Positions 35,300 to 44,824 are shown, counted from the stretch's first letter. The stretch is 64,000 nucleotides of DNA from Sphingopyxis bauzanensis (GCF_002205675.1 NZ_NISK01000002.1:640876-704875), one strand, 5' to 3'. A program made the numbers and translations. The notes: a model not told the origin generated them from the sequence alone.

Positions 35300-35730
35300 T
35301 GCGCATCGCGCCCGTCCTGCTGGCGGGCGCCTTTGCCCTCGCCAGCTGCGGCAAGAGCGACACCCCACCCACCGACGTCACCGCTGGCGACGCGGTCGCC
35401 GCACCTGCGGCTGTCGTTGCGCCGACCGCGGCGATGGGCGAGCAGATATTCAAACGCTGCGTCGCTTGCCACACGGTCGATAAGAGCGGCCGCAACGGCA
35501 TCGGCCCCAATTTGCACGGCATCGTCGGAGCAGCGGTCGCGGCGAAGCCCGATTTTTCCTACTCAGGCGCGATGAAGGCAAAGGGTGGCGTCTGGGACGC
35601 GGCAACGCTCGACACCTATCTCGAAGCCCCCATGAAGGCGCTGCCCGGAACGCGGATGGCGTTCGCGGGGGTCATCGACGCCGCAGACCGCAAGGCGTTG
35701 ATCCTGTATCTGGAAGCGCAGTCGAAGTAA
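35299..35730 (+). CDS. Cytochrome c class I lipoprotein
   Basis: A 143-aa cytochrome c with a lipoprotein signal peptide (lipobox LASC at residues about 14-17), an Ala/Pro-rich linker, a CVACHT haem-binding motif and a methionine ligand in GTRMAFAG. Its haem domain resembles that of the upstream cytochrome, pointing to duplication. The start overlaps the upstream stop (TAATG), so both are co-translated, probably as electron carriers on the periplasmic face. Confidence 0.92.
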   Translation: MRIAPVLLAGAFALASCGKSDTPPTDVTAGDAVAAPAAVVAPTAAMGEQIFKRCVACHTVDKSGRNGIGPNLHGIVGAAVAAKPDFSYSGAMKAKGGVWDAATLDTYLEAPMKALPGTRMAFAGVIDAADRKALILYLEAQSK

Positions 35731-35734
35731 TTAA

Positions 35735-35868
35735 TCCTCCCTGTGGCGAAGCCCTAGGGAGATGGCAGCGGAGAAGCCGCCGACGGAGGGGCTTTGGAAC
35801 TACCGGTGCGGCCCCTCCACCACTCGCTTCGCGAGCGCCCCCTTTCCATCGCTGCGCGACAGGGAGGA
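35735..35868. repeat. REP-like palindromic element, CTCCCTGT type (copy 1)
   Basis: A 134-bp element with perfect 10-bp inverted ends (TCCTCCCTGT and ACAGGGAGGA) and an inner GAGGGGC / GCCCCTC pair. A related copy lies at 49381-49524. Located after the cytochrome gene, at a convergent gene end. Confidence 0.75.
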
Positions 35869-35879
35869 TCAAAGCGGCA

Positions 35880-36755
35880 TCACCCCTCCACTTCGATATT
35901 CGCGTAAAAATCCTGAACGATCGCCCACGCCTCTTCAGCAGTCTCGACAAATTTGAACAGCCCCAGGTCGCGCGCGCTCACCACGCCCTCTTCAACCAGC
36001 GCGTCGAAATTCACCACACGTTCCCAGAACTCCTTGCCGAAGAGGACAATCGGGATCGGCTTGATCTTGCCGGTCTGAATCAGCGTCAGCAATTCGAACA
36101 TTTCGTCGAACGTGCCGAACCCGCCCGGGAACACGCACACCGCGCGCGCGCGGAGCAGGAAGTGCATCTTGCGCAGCGCAAAATAGTGAAACTGGAAGCT
36201 GAGATCGGGGGTGACGAAGCGATTGGGCGCCTGTTCGTGCGGCAGCACGATGTTCAGTCCGACCGACTCCTTGCCGACGTCAGCCGCGCCGCGATTTGCC
36301 GCTTCCATGATCGACGGCCCGCCGCCCGAGCAGACGACAAAGTGGCGGCAGCCGTTTTCGTCGGGCGGCACCTGGCTCGCGAGCCGCGCCAGCTTGCGCG
36401 CCTCTTCATAATATTTCGCCTTGGCCTTCAGCCGCCGCGCGATGTTGCGCTGGACGTCATCGGTTGCTGCGGCTTCGAGCGCGTCGGCCTCAGCAGGCTC
36501 GGGAATCCGTGCCGAGCCATAGATGACCAGCATCGATTCGATTTTCGCCTCGTCGAGCAGCAATTCGGGCTTGAGCAGTTCCAGCTGGAACCGCACCGGG
36601 CGCAAATCTTCGCGCAGCAGGAATTCATTATCCTGAAACGCCAGCTTGTACGCGGCGCTCGCGGTCTGCGGGGTGGTGGTCGCCTGCTTGGCGAACTGAG
36701 CGTCATCCTTGGCTTTGTGGAAACGCGAACGATGGGGTTGTTTATCTTCTGCCAT
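35880..36755 (-). CDS. LOG family protein (TIGR00730-like nucleotide phosphoribohydrolase)
   Basis: A 291-aa protein with the LOG/lysine-decarboxylase-like fold. Its signatures are the nucleotide-binding SGGGPSIMEAANRGA (about residue 145) and PGGFGTFDEMFELLT (about residue 210). Characterised relatives release ribose phosphate from cytokinin nucleotides or cleave AMP. An N-terminal extension of about 60 residues precedes the domain. Stand-alone gene. Confidence 0.9.
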   Translation of the reverse strand: MAEDKQPHRSRFHKAKDDAQFAKQATTTPQTASAAYKLAFQDNEFLLREDLRPVRFQLELLKPELLLDEAKIESMLVIYGSARIPEPAEADALEAAATDDVQRNIARRLKAKAKYYEEARKLARLASQVPPDENGCRHFVVCSGGGPSIMEAANRGAADVGKESVGLNIVLPHEQAPNRFVTPDLSFQFHYFALRKMHFLLRARAVCVFPGGFGTFDEMFELLTLIQTGKIKPIPIVLFGKEFWERVVNFDALVEEGVVSARDLGLFKFVETAEEAWAIVQDFYANIEVEG

Positions 36756-36803
36756 TGAACAGCGGCTAGCCGCTCAGCGTGACTTTGCCAAGACGGGCGT
36801 ATC

Positions 36804-37505
36804 TCAGCGGCAGTAGCCGTTGCCGCTCATGTCGAAATGGAAATGATTATAGTGCGCGGCGTTATAATCCGGCCCGAGCACGGTGCCAAAACGGCGGCAG
36901 CCCGATTTGTGCAGCGCGCGGAGGAAATCCTGCGATGCCTTGTCGCCCTTCCACCCGCCGTCGAGCATGATCCGCCGTCCGTCGGCCAGCACGAAGCCGG
37001 ATACGTCGACCGCGTTTGAATAGGCATGCTGCGAAAGGCGACCGGAGCGACCGCCATAGATGTTGCGGCAGCTATAGGTACCGAACGTCTCGATCTTGAC
37101 GACTTCCTGCCCGAAGAATTTCCGCGCCGCGGGCTTCACCGCAAATTGCGCCCAGCCGGCAAAACTCTTCGCCAGCGGGCAGGTCATCGCGCCAAGATTG
37201 GTGGTCGGGGTGCCGATGTCGAGCAGCTTGACCGAGTCGATCGAACTGCAACCGCCACCATGATCCTGATTAGCCAGCGGGGTGAAACGTACCCCGGCCT
37301 GCTTCAGCTCGAACGCGCATTGCTGCGCTTCGGCGCTGGTAAAGGATGGCGTCGGCGCGACCTGCGGACGCTTCGGCGCGCTTGCCGTGGGGCGTTTCGG
37401 GTCGCCGCGCTTCATCACGTCGGGACTGCCGAAGCAGGCCGAAAGCGCCAGCGCTGCGGTCGCGGCGATCAGGATCCGGGGTTGCAAGACGGTCGGGATC
37501 GGCAT
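36804..37505 (-). CDS. Extensin-like C-terminal domain lipoprotein
   Basis: A 233-aa protein with a lipoprotein signal (lipobox LSAC, about residues 21-24) and the bacterial extensin-like C-terminal domain: CSSIDSVKLLDIG, LSQHAYSNAVDVSGF, and HYNHFHFDM near the end. The conserved His/Asp residues resemble zinc peptidases of the DD/LD-carboxypeptidase type, so action on peptidoglycan is plausible. Function in bacteria is not settled. Confidence 0.9.
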   Translation of the reverse strand: MPIPTVLQPRILIAATAALALSACFGSPDVMKRGDPKRPTASAPKRPQVAPTPSFTSAEAQQCAFELKQAGVRFTPLANQDHGGGCSSIDSVKLLDIGTPTTNLGAMTCPLAKSFAGWAQFAVKPAARKFFGQEVVKIETFGTYSCRNIYGGRSGRLSQHAYSNAVDVSGFVLADGRRIMLDGGWKGDKASQDFLRALHKSGCRRFGTVLGPDYNAAHYNHFHFDMSGNGYCR

Positions 37506-37617
37506 GGCGTCAAAATACCGACAAGATGGTTAACAAGCTCTTTAGTTTTGCTTCGGCTCACCGGAAATTTCGCGCAGCCCACGCATTTTGTTTGACAGTT
37601 GCGTCCCCGACCCTAAA

Positions 37618-37676
37618 CGCGGCGCCGGGCCACGCGGTCCCAACGCCGCGCGAGCTCTCTGCAAGGAGAGACTATA
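37618..37676 (+). promoter_or_regulatory. serC leader RNA (serC motif)
   Basis: Two hairpins lie directly before serC. The first has 7-bp arms CGCGGCG (37618-37624) and CGCCGCG (37644-37650) with a further inner pairing. The second pairs CTCTC (37655-37659) with GAGAG (37666-37670), placing the ribosome site GGAGAG in the stem six bases before the ATG. This matches the alphaproteobacterial serC motif, a presumed cis-regulatory RNA upstream of serC-serA. Its ligand is unknown. Confidence 0.6.
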
Positions 37677-38804
37677 ATGACTGAAGTGCCGACACCAGAA
37701 TTGCGCCCTGCGCGCCCCTATTTCTCCTCCGGCCCCTGCGCAAAGCCGCCCGGATGGGATGCCTCCAAAATCGCTACCGAATCGCTCGGCCGTTCGCATC
37801 GTGCGAAGATTGGCAAGACGCGCCTCGCCTATTGCATCGACCTGATGCGCGAGATGCTGCGGCTGCCTGACACCCACCGCATCGGCATCGTGCCCGGATC
37901 CGACACCGGCGCATTCGAGATGGCGATGTGGACGATGCTCGGCGCCCGCCCCGTCACCACGCTCGCTTGGGAGAGCTTCGGTGAGGGCTGGGTCACCGAT
38001 GCCGCGAAGCAACTGAAGCTCGATCCCACCGTATTCCGCGCCGATTACGGCCAGCTTTCCGATTTGACGCAGGTCGACTGGTCGAACGACGTGCTGTTCA
38101 CCTGGAACGGCACCACCAGCGGTGTCCGCGTCCCCGACGGCGACTGGATCGCCGACGACCGCGAAGGGCTGAGCTTCGCCGACGCGACCAGCGCGGTGTT
38201 CGCTTACGACCTGCCGTGGGAAAAGATCGACGTCGCGACGTTCAGCTGGCAGAAAGTGCTCGGCGGCGAAGGCGGTCATGGCGTGCTGATCCTTGGTCCG
38301 CGTGCGGTCGAGCGGCTTGAGAACTACACCCCCGCCTGGCCGCTGCCCAAGGTGTTTCGCCTCGTCTCCAAGGGCGCGCTCGCCGAGGGCGTGTTTAAAG
38401 GCGAGACAATCAACACCCCATCAATGCTCGCGGTCGAGGATGCGATCTTCGCGCTCGAATGGGCGAAGTCGCTGGGTGGTCTCGACGGCCTGAAGGCACG
38501 CAGCGATGCAAACGCTGCGGCGCTCGACAAGATTGTGCAGGAGCGCGAGTGGCTGAGCCATCTCGCCGCCGATCCCGCTAGCCGGTCGAAGACCTCGGTC
38601 TGCCTGTCGGTTGCTGGCGCAGACGAGGCCTTCATCAAGAAGTTCGCCGGTCTGCTCGACAAAGAAGGCGCGGCCTACGACATCGCGGGCTATCGCGATG
38701 CCCCGCCGGGCCTACGCATCTGGTGCGGCGCGACCGTCGACACGGCCGACATCGAAGCGCTCGGGCCGTGGCTCGATTGGGCCTACGCCTCGCTTAGCGC
38801 CTGA
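37677..38804 (+). CDS. serC: Phosphoserine aminotransferase
   Basis: A 375-aa PLP enzyme that converts 3-phosphohydroxypyruvate to phosphoserine, the second step of serine synthesis; it also serves PLP synthesis. It begins with RPYFSSGPCAKPPGWD. The PLP lysine lies in ATFSWQKVLGGEGGHGVL (about residue 195). The gene is preceded by the serC leader RNA and followed by serA after 85 bp that contain a palindromic repeat. Confidence 0.96.
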   Translation: MTEVPTPELRPARPYFSSGPCAKPPGWDASKIATESLGRSHRAKIGKTRLAYCIDLMREMLRLPDTHRIGIVPGSDTGAFEMAMWTMLGARPVTTLAWESFGEGWVTDAAKQLKLDPTVFRADYGQLSDLTQVDWSNDVLFTWNGTTSGVRVPDGDWIADDREGLSFADATSAVFAYDLPWEKIDVATFSWQKVLGGEGGHGVLILGPRAVERLENYTPAWPLPKVFRLVSKGALAEGVFKGETINTPSMLAVEDAIFALEWAKSLGGLDGLKARSDANAAALDKIVQEREWLSHLAADPASRSKTSVCLSVAGADEAFIKKFAGLLDKEGAAYDIAGYRDAPPGLRIWCGATVDTADIEALGPWLDWAYASLSA

Positions 38805-38805
38805 C

Positions 38806-38878
38806 GTCGTCCCAGCGAAGGCTGGGACCGCTATCGATCATCCCCATTCCCAACGATCCCAGCTTTCGCTGGGATGAC
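38806..38878. repeat. REP-like palindrome between serC and serA
   Basis: Inverted arms GTCGTCCCAGCGAA and TTCGCTGGGATGAC enclose an inner copy pair. It belongs to the GTCATCCCAGCGAAAGCTGGGA-type dispersed repeat familiar from sphingomonad genomes. It lies within the probable serC-serA transcript and could stabilise or attenuate it. Confidence 0.75.
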
Positions 38879-38889
38879 GGAGACAGACA

Positions 38890-40476
38890 ATGACCCAACC
38901 CAAAGTCCTCATCAGCGACAAGATGGACCCCAAAGCCGCCGCGATCTTCAAGGAGCGCGGCATCGACGTCGACGTCGTCACCGGCAAGACCATGAACGAG
39001 CTGATCGCGATGATCGGCGAATATGACGGTCTCGCGATCCGCTCGGCCACCAAGGTGACCGCCGACGTCCTCGCCGCCGCGACCAACCTGAAGGTCGTCG
39101 GCCGCGCCGGGATCGGCGTCGACAATGTCGACATTCCAGCTGCATCGGCCAAGGGCGTGGTCGTGATGAACACGCCGTTCGGCAACAGCATCACCACCGC
39201 TGAACATGCCATCGCAATGATGTTCGCCCTCGCCCGCCAGATTCCGGAAGCCAACGCCGGAACGCAGGCGGGCAAATGGCCGAAGAACGATTTCATGGGC
39301 GTCGAACTGACCTCGAAGACGCTCGGCCTCATCGGCTGCGGCAACATCGGCAGCATCGTCGCCGAGCGTGCCCTTGGCCTCAAGATGAAGGTCGTCGCCT
39401 TCGACCCCTTCCTGACCCCCGAACGTGCGATCGAACTCGGCGTCGAAAAGGCCGATCTCGATACCTTGCTCGCCAAGGCCGATTTCATCACGCTGCACAC
39501 GCCGCTGACCGACCAGACGCGCAACATCCTGTCGGCCGAGAATATCGCCAAGGCAAAGAAGGGTGTGCGGATCATAAACTGCGCGCGCGGCGGCTTGATC
39601 GACGAAGCGGCGCTCAAGGATGCGCTGGAGTCGGGCCAGGTTGCGGGTGCCGCACTCGACGTGTTTGCGCAGGAACCGCCGGCCGCCGACCATCCGCTGT
39701 TCAGCGCACCGAACTTCATCTGCACGCCGCATCTGGGCGCCTCGACCGACGAGGCGCAGGTCAATGTCGCGATCCAAGTGGCGGAGCAGATCAGCGATTA
39801 CCTCCTCACCGGCGGCATCACCAACGCGCTCAACGTGCCCAGCCTGTCGGCAGAGGAAGCGCCGAAGCTGCGCCCCTATATGAGCCTCGCCGAAAAGCTC
39901 GGCAGCCTCGTTGGTCAGCTCGCCCACGACAACCTCACCACGATCTCGGTCGAAGTCGAGGGTGCGGCTGCCGAGCTGAACCTCAAGCCGATCACCGCCG
40001 CGGTGCTCACCGGCCTGATGCGCCGATATTCGGACAGCGTGAACATGGTCAACGCCCCGCACCTCGCGCGCGAGCGCGGGCTCGACGTCCGCGAAGTGCG
40101 GCATGACCGCGACGGCGACTACCACACGCTCGTCCGCGTCACCGTGGCGACCGAACAGGGCGACCGCTCGGTCGCGGGCACCTTGTTCAGCAACGGCGAC
40201 CCGCGCCTCGTCGAAATGTTCGGAATCAAGGTCGAGGCCGATCTTGACGGCCACATGCTCTATATCGTCAACGAGGATGCGCCGGGCTTTATCGGCCGCA
40301 TCGGCACCGCGCTCGGTGAAGCCGGGCTCAACATCGGCACCTTCCACCTCGGCCGCCGCGCCGCGGGGGGCGAAGCGGTGCTGCTTTTGAGCCTCGACTC
40401 GCCGATGCCGGAACCACTACTGTGGCAAGTTTGCCAACTTCCGGGGGTGAAGACGGTCAAGGGTTTGAAGTTCTGA
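38890..40476 (+). CDS. serA: D-3-phosphoglycerate dehydrogenase
   Basis: A 528-aa long-form PGDH that oxidises 3-phosphoglycerate with NAD to start serine synthesis. The NAD-binding fold carries LGLIGCGNIGSIVAERALGL (about residue 150). The catalytic His is in CTPHLGAST, with the Arg in NCARGG. An intervening domain (about 320-450) and a C-terminal ACT domain (455-528, MLYIVNEDAPGFIGRIG) follow, implying serine control. Confidence 0.97.
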   Translation: MTQPKVLISDKMDPKAAAIFKERGIDVDVVTGKTMNELIAMIGEYDGLAIRSATKVTADVLAAATNLKVVGRAGIGVDNVDIPAASAKGVVVMNTPFGNSITTAEHAIAMMFALARQIPEANAGTQAGKWPKNDFMGVELTSKTLGLIGCGNIGSIVAERALGLKMKVVAFDPFLTPERAIELGVEKADLDTLLAKADFITLHTPLTDQTRNILSAENIAKAKKGVRIINCARGGLIDEAALKDALESGQVAGAALDVFAQEPPAADHPLFSAPNFICTPHLGASTDEAQVNVAIQVAEQISDYLLTGGITNALNVPSLSAEEAPKLRPYMSLAEKLGSLVGQLAHDNLTTISVEVEGAAAELNLKPITAAVLTGLMRRYSDSVNMVNAPHLARERGLDVREVRHDRDGDYHTLVRVTVATEQGDRSVAGTLFSNGDPRLVEMFGIKVEADLDGHMLYIVNEDAPGFIGRIGTALGEAGLNIGTFHLGRRAAGGEAVLLLSLDSPMPEPLLWQVCQLPGVKTVKGLKF

Positions 40477-40486
40477 CGCCTGACCA

Positions 40487-40641
40487 CCTTCTCCCATTGG
40501 GAGAAGGATATGCAGCCTTGCCGCGAAGCGGCTCGGCGGAGTTGGATGAGGGGTTGTGCCTAATCGTAGGTGCACAGCCCCTCACCACTGCGACTAGGCG
40601 GCAAGCCAATAGTCTCGTTTCCCCTCCCATTGGGACAGGAT
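40487..40641. repeat. Palindromic repeat after serA
   Basis: Opens with a 9-bp hairpin (CCTTCTCCC, loop ATT, GGGAGAAGG, 40487-40507), continues through a GAGGGGTTGTGC / GCACAGCCCCTC pair, and ends in CCTCCCATTGGGACAGG. The first hairpin lies 10 bp past the serA stop and may stop or protect its mRNA, though it has no U tract. Confidence 0.65.
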
Positions 40642-40686
40642 TGGCGATGCTTCCAATTGCGCGTCATTATCACTAAGGCCGCATCA

Positions 40687-41799
40687 ATGCCCAAAGCCCC
40701 TGCCCTGCTGCCTGAAGGCCTGCGCGACCGCCTCCCCCAACAGGCCGAGGCCGCATCGCGCGTCACCCGCGCGCTCGTCGACGCGATGCGCGCGCACGGC
40801 TATGGCCGCGTCTCGCCGCCGCTTGCCGAGTTTCGCGAAACGTTGGGCGGCGATGACGATCGCACCGCTCGCGATCTGCTGCGTTTCACCGATCCGGTAT
40901 CGCAGCGCACCCTCGCGTTGCGTCCCGATATCACCCGGCAGGTCGGCCGCATCGCAACGTCGCTGCTCGCCCAAGCTCCGCGCCCGCTCCGCCTTTGTTA
41001 TGCCGGACAGGTCGTCAAACTGCGCGCCAGCCAGCTTCGTCCGGCACGCGAGATGCTCCAGGTCGGCGCCGAACTGATCGGCAGCGACAGTGTCGCCGCA
41101 GCGCGTGAGATCGTCGGCGTCGCGATCGACGCGCTCGAAGCCGCAGGCATCGGTCCTGTCACGATAGATTTCACCCTGCCCGACGTCGTCGACCTGCTGG
41201 CGAACGGACCGCTGCCGGTCGATGCCGACATCCAGCAGCTCCGCGACGAGCTCGACGCCAAGGACGCCGGCGCGCTCACCCGGATCGGCGCCGCGGCCTA
41301 CCTGCCGCTGCTCAGCGCCACCGGTCCCTTCGATCAGGCGATTGCTGACCTACGCGCCTTCGACACATCGGGCGTACTTACCGCGCGCATCGACGCGCTG
41401 GAAGCAATTGCGGCGCCGGTTCGCGACCGCGTGACGCTGACACTCGACCCCACCGAGCGTCACGGCTTTGCCTATCAAAGCTGGTTCGGTTTCCAGATCT
41501 TCGTTCCCGGCCAGGGCGACGCGGTCGGGCGCGGCGGCGGCTATGCGATTCCGGTCGGCGAACAGGAAGAGGCCGCGGTCGGTTTTTCGCTCTATCCCGA
41601 TCCATTGATCGACGCGGGGCTCGGCGCAGAAGACGACAGCGATCGCCGCATTTTTCTCCCGCTGGGTCATGATCCGGCGCTCGCGGCGAGCCTGCGCGCC
41701 GACGACTGGCAGACGGTGGCGGCGCTGTCCGACGCCGACGATGCTGGGGCATTGGGTTGTGGGTGGCGGCTCGGCGCCGATGGGCCGGTCGCGGTCTGA
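40687..41799 (+). CDS. hisZ: ATP phosphoribosyltransferase regulatory subunit
   Basis: A 370-aa HisZ protein, a catalytically dead histidyl-tRNA-synthetase paralogue that activates short-form HisG at the first step of histidine synthesis. It starts ALLPEGLRDRLPQQAE. A class II fold with LRPDITRQVGRIA (motif 2 region) and GRGGGYAIPVG near residue 280 follows. The ATG at 40687 is where similarity begins; the frame opens 39 codons earlier inside a repeat. The order serC-serA-hisZ-purA is conserved in related genomes, from memory. Confidence 0.9.
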   Translation: MPKAPALLPEGLRDRLPQQAEAASRVTRALVDAMRAHGYGRVSPPLAEFRETLGGDDDRTARDLLRFTDPVSQRTLALRPDITRQVGRIATSLLAQAPRPLRLCYAGQVVKLRASQLRPAREMLQVGAELIGSDSVAAAREIVGVAIDALEAAGIGPVTIDFTLPDVVDLLANGPLPVDADIQQLRDELDAKDAGALTRIGAAAYLPLLSATGPFDQAIADLRAFDTSGVLTARIDALEAIAAPVRDRVTLTLDPTERHGFAYQSWFGFQIFVPGQGDAVGRGGGYAIPVGEQEEAAVGFSLYPDPLIDAGLGAEDDSDRRIFLPLGHDPALAASLRADDWQTVAALSDADDAGALGCGWRLGADGPVAV

Positions 41800-41819
41800 A
41801 GACTGACGAATTTTATTTC

Positions 41820-41896
41820 CGTTCATGTCGCGCGTGGTCGAGACGCCGGGAAGGCGTGCGCGCCGATGGGCATCTCGACCACGCTCGATGCGAACG
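41820..41896. repeat. REP-like palindrome, GTCGAGA type
   Basis: Inverted arms: left end includes CGCGTGGTCGAGA, right end TCTCGACCACGCTCG, with CGTTC / GAACG at the extremes. Located at the convergent ends of hisZ and the next gene. Confidence 0.7.
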
Positions 41897-41926
41897 GGAT
41901 TAGTTACCAACCGACATGCTGAAAAT

Positions 41927-42304
41927 CTAAAAATCCGAAATCCCGAACCGCGGCACCCCCTGATTAATCCCCGGCGGATCGAGCACGGTCACGTCGAGCA
42001 CAACCGGCTCGCCAATCCATCGCGCCAGCGTCGTATGGTCGGCCAGATCATCATCGGTCAGCGGGTGCACCAGCGCGCGCAGGCCGGTCGCCTCGATAGC
42101 CGCCACCACCGCGGCCTGCGAACGCGCCAAAAAATGCACCTCATACTGCGCAATCGGATGCGGCCCCGCCGCGCCGTCGGTCATCGCGCCAACGAAAAGG
42201 ATCGCGGGATCATCCGAAAAATCGTCGCGCAGCGCCGCCGCAGCGGGCCGTTCGGCCGGGTTGTAATAGATATGGGCGTGATAAGGGGCGTCGGGTTTGG
42301 TCAT
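41927..42304 (-). CDS. DOPA 4,5-dioxygenase family protein
   Basis: A 125-aa cupin-like protein of the DOPA-dioxygenase family. It starts with the hallmark HAHIYYNP histidine motif at about residue 9 and has a second histidine region in YEVHFLA near residue 60. Plant and fungal relatives cleave DOPA; bacterial members are uncharacterised. I chose the ATG at 42304 (MTKPDAPYHAHIYY), dropping 17 upstream codons that fall in a palindromic repeat. Confidence 0.88.
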   Translation of the reverse strand: MTKPDAPYHAHIYYNPAERPAAAALRDDFSDDPAILFVGAMTDGAAGPHPIAQYEVHFLARSQAAVVAAIEATGLRALVHPLTDDDLADHTTLARWIGEPVVLDVTVLDPPGINQGVPRFGISDF

Positions 42305-42327
42305 GCTGACACAGCTTTCTCTTGTCT

Positions 42328-42402
42328 CTTCACCCCGGTTTGACCTGGGGTCCAAGCAACTAACGAGGTGGTGGACTGCGGATCAAGTCCGGGGTGACGA
42401 AG
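42328..42402. repeat. REP-like palindrome, TTCACCCCGG type
   Basis: Inverted arms CTTCACCCCGG and CCGGGGTGACGAAG bracket 45 bp. Lies just upstream of the DOPA-dioxygenase-like gene, between two minus-strand genes. Confidence 0.7.
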
Positions 42403-42446
42403 CGGGGACAATCCCTGTTGCTTCCATGCCAAAACAGGCAGGCGGG

Positions 42447-43379
42447 TCAGGTGGCGAACACCCGCTTCAACCACGCATCGACCGTCGCGGTCGCCGCGTA
42501 GGCCTCATCGCCCAGGCTGCGGTTGATCTCAGCATGGCCCTTCAGCCCCTCCCCGGGAAAACTGCCATGTTCGACGCGGCTGCCTCCCGCGACCAGCGCA
42601 CTTCCCAAGGCCTTCGCCTGCCGCACCCCGTCGGGCCGCTGGACATAGAGCAGAAGAAACTCCCGCGCGTTGGGCGCCGCAGCATGCGCGGTGGGCGACA
42701 AGGCCTTTTGCCGCGCCGGATCGGTCCCGAACGCCTGCGCATAGGTCTTTTGCATGATCGGCGGGCCGTCCTTCATCTGCGCGGGCACGTCATAAGCCGC
42801 GCCGTCGTTAGGGATCACGCCCGCGATGTCCGCGAAAGACAGCCCGGCTCCCTTCAGATAACGCTCGTCGGTCCCGACCAGCGCGACCAGATGCGCGCCC
42901 GCGCTATGCCCCATCAACACGATGCGCCGCCGATCGATGCCCAGCTTGTCGGCGCGATCGACCAACGACTTGACCGCCCCCGCCACGTCCGCGGACTGCT
43001 GCTCGACCGTCGCGGCGGGAACAAGGCGATAGTTGATTGAGGCAAAGGCATAGCCCTGCCCAGGGTAATGCACCGGTTTGAAGCGCCCGGTCGCATTGTC
43101 CTTGCTACCGCGCTTCCACCCCCCGCCATGGACATAGACGATCAGCGGCGCCGACTCTCGAATACCCTTGGCACGCCAGATATCGAGTACCTGCAAGGGA
43201 TCGCTACCATAGGCGATTGTCTCGCTGCCCGGCGCCTTCGGCCCTTGCTCGGCACCCATGCGCTCGGCCATCCGATCGCGCAGGCGGTCGCGCAGCTTCT
43301 CGCGCGCGTCGCTCGCGGGCATGCCGCATGCCACCACGGCGGTGGCCGCCAACACGCCCATCCAGTATCGCTTGCTCAT
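42447..43379 (-). CDS. Exported alpha/beta-hydrolase (esterase/lipase, HSL-like)
   Basis: A 310-aa hydrolase with a lipoprotein-like signal peptide (VVAC near residue 18). Catalytic features are the oxyanion motif HGGGW (about residue 84) and the nucleophile elbow GHSAGAH (about residue 158); Asp and His follow near the C-terminus (HAEINRSLGD). The highly charged stretch just after the signal (REKLRDRLRDRMAERMG) is unusual. Substrate unknown, probably a small ester. Confidence 0.87.
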   Translation of the reverse strand: MSKRYWMGVLAATAVVACGMPASDAREKLRDRLRDRMAERMGAEQGPKAPGSETIAYGSDPLQVLDIWRAKGIRESAPLIVYVHGGGWKRGSKDNATGRFKPVHYPGQGYAFASINYRLVPAATVEQQSADVAGAVKSLVDRADKLGIDRRRIVLMGHSAGAHLVALVGTDERYLKGAGLSFADIAGVIPNDGAAYDVPAQMKDGPPIMQKTYAQAFGTDPARQKALSPTAHAAAPNAREFLLLYVQRPDGVRQAKALGSALVAGGSRVEHGSFPGEGLKGHAEINRSLGDEAYAATATVDAWLKRVFAT

Positions 43380-43531
43380 CTCCGCACCTCCATCGCCGCC
43401 CGGCGCGCGCCACTTGTCCGACGTAAATGTCGCAAATTCATCCCAGCGTGCTTGCCTCAGCGGCCAAATCCGCTAAGGCCGCGCCGGACCCGCGCTGGTC
43501 GTTTTTGGGTCCGGTTCAGCAGGACAGCATC

Positions 43532-44821
43532 ATGGCAAATGTTACCGTCATCGGGTCGCAATGGGGCGACGAGGGCAAGGGCAAGATTGTCGACTGGCTC
43601 GCCAGCCGCGCCGATGCCGTGGTGCGTTTTCAGGGCGGTCATAATGCCGGTCATACACTCGTCGTCGGCGAACAGGTGTACAAGCTGTCGCTGCTCCCCT
43701 CGGGCATCGTCACCGGCACGCTGTCGATCATCGGCAATGGCGTCGTGCTCGATCCGTGGGCGCTACGCGACGAGATCTCCAAGCTGCGCGGTCAGGGCGT
43801 TGTCATCAATGCCGAGAATTTTGCGATTGCCGACAATTGCGCGCTGATCCTGCCCTTCCACCGCGATCTCGACGCGCTGCGCGAAACCGCGGCGGGTGCA
43901 GGTAAGATCGGCACCACTGGACGCGGCATCGGCCCCGCCTATGAAGACAAGGTCGGCCGCCGCGCGATTCGCGTCTGCGACCTTGCGCATCTCGACAAGC
44001 TGGAACCGCAGCTCGACCGCCTGACCGCGCATCACGACGCGCTGCGCGCGGGCTTCGGCGAGCCGCCTATCGATCGCGACCGGCTCGTCGCCGACCTTAC
44101 CGAAATCGCCGACTATGTCCTCGAATATGCCCAGCCCGTCTGGAAGCGCCTGAAGAAAGTCCGCAAAGCCGGCGCGCGCATCCTGTTCGAGGGCGCGCAG
44201 GGCGTGCTGCTCGACGTCGATCACGGCACCTATCCCTTTGTCACCAGCAGCAACACGGTCAGCGGTACCGCCGCGAGCGGCTCGGGCCTCGGCCCGGGCG
44301 CCGTCGGTTTCGTGCTCGGGATCGCCAAGGCCTATACTACCCGCGTCGGCAGCGGCCCCTTTCCGACCGAACTTGAAGACGACATCGGCCAGAAGCTCGG
44401 CGAGCGCGGGCATGAATTCGGCACGGTCACCGGGCGCAAGCGTCGCTGCGGCTGGTTCGACGCGGTGCTCGTGCGGCAAAGCTGCGCCGTGTCCGGCGTC
44501 ACCGGCATCGCACTGACCAAGCTCGACGTGCTCGACGGTTTCGACACGATCCGCATCTGCACCGGCTATCGGCTCCGCGGCAAGATCCTCGACTATTTCC
44601 CAGCGCATTCGGCCGATCAGGCCGAGGTCGAGCCAATCTACGAGGAGATGGACGGCTGGCAGGAAACGACCGCGGGCGCGCGCAGCTATGCCGACCTGCC
44701 CGCGCAGGCGATCAAATACATCCAGCGCGTCCAGGAACTGATCGAAACCCCGATCGCGCTGGTGTCCACCAGCCCCGAACGCGAAGACACGATCCTGATC
44801 CGCGACCCGTTCAGCGACTGA
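43532..44821 (+). CDS. purA: Adenylosuccinate synthetase
   Basis: A 429-aa enzyme that joins IMP and aspartate using GTP, the first committed step to AMP. The N-terminus has the family-defining [20 protein letters not shown] and aspartate sites are visible in [14 protein letters not shown] and [12 protein letters not shown]. The ATG at 43532 is where similarity begins; the open frame starts 35 codons earlier. Stand-alone gene following hisZ at some distance. Confidence 0.98.
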   Translation: MANVTVIGSQWGDEGKGKIVDWLASRADAVVRFQGGHNAGHTLVVGEQVYKLSLLPSGIVTGTLSIIGNGVVLDPWALRDEISKLRGQGVVINAENFAIADNCALILPFHRDLDALRETAAGAGKIGTTGRGIGPAYEDKVGRRAIRVCDLAHLDKLEPQLDRLTAHHDALRAGFGEPPIDRDRLVADLTEIADYVLEYAQPVWKRLKKVRKAGARILFEGAQGVLLDVDHGTYPFVTSSNTVSGTAASGSGLGPGAVGFVLGIAKAYTTRVGSGPFPTELEDDIGQKLGERGHEFGTVTGRKRRCGWFDAVLVRQSCAVSGVTGIALTKLDVLDGFDTIRICTGYRLRGKILDYFPAHSADQAEVEPIYEEMDGWQETTAGARSYADLPAQAIKYIQRVQELIETPIALVSTSPEREDTILIRDPFSD

Positions 44822-44824
44822 CCA

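Noticed and set aside
37592..37618. TTGACA followed by a weak -10-like sequence before serC
   Set aside because: A transcript from it would begin inside the first leader hairpin, which does not fit a functional serC motif; the real promoter is probably further upstream.
38794..40347. 517-codon minus-strand frame over serA
   Set aside because: Antisense shadow of serA, which has unmistakable family motifs; no ribosome site and low-complexity product.
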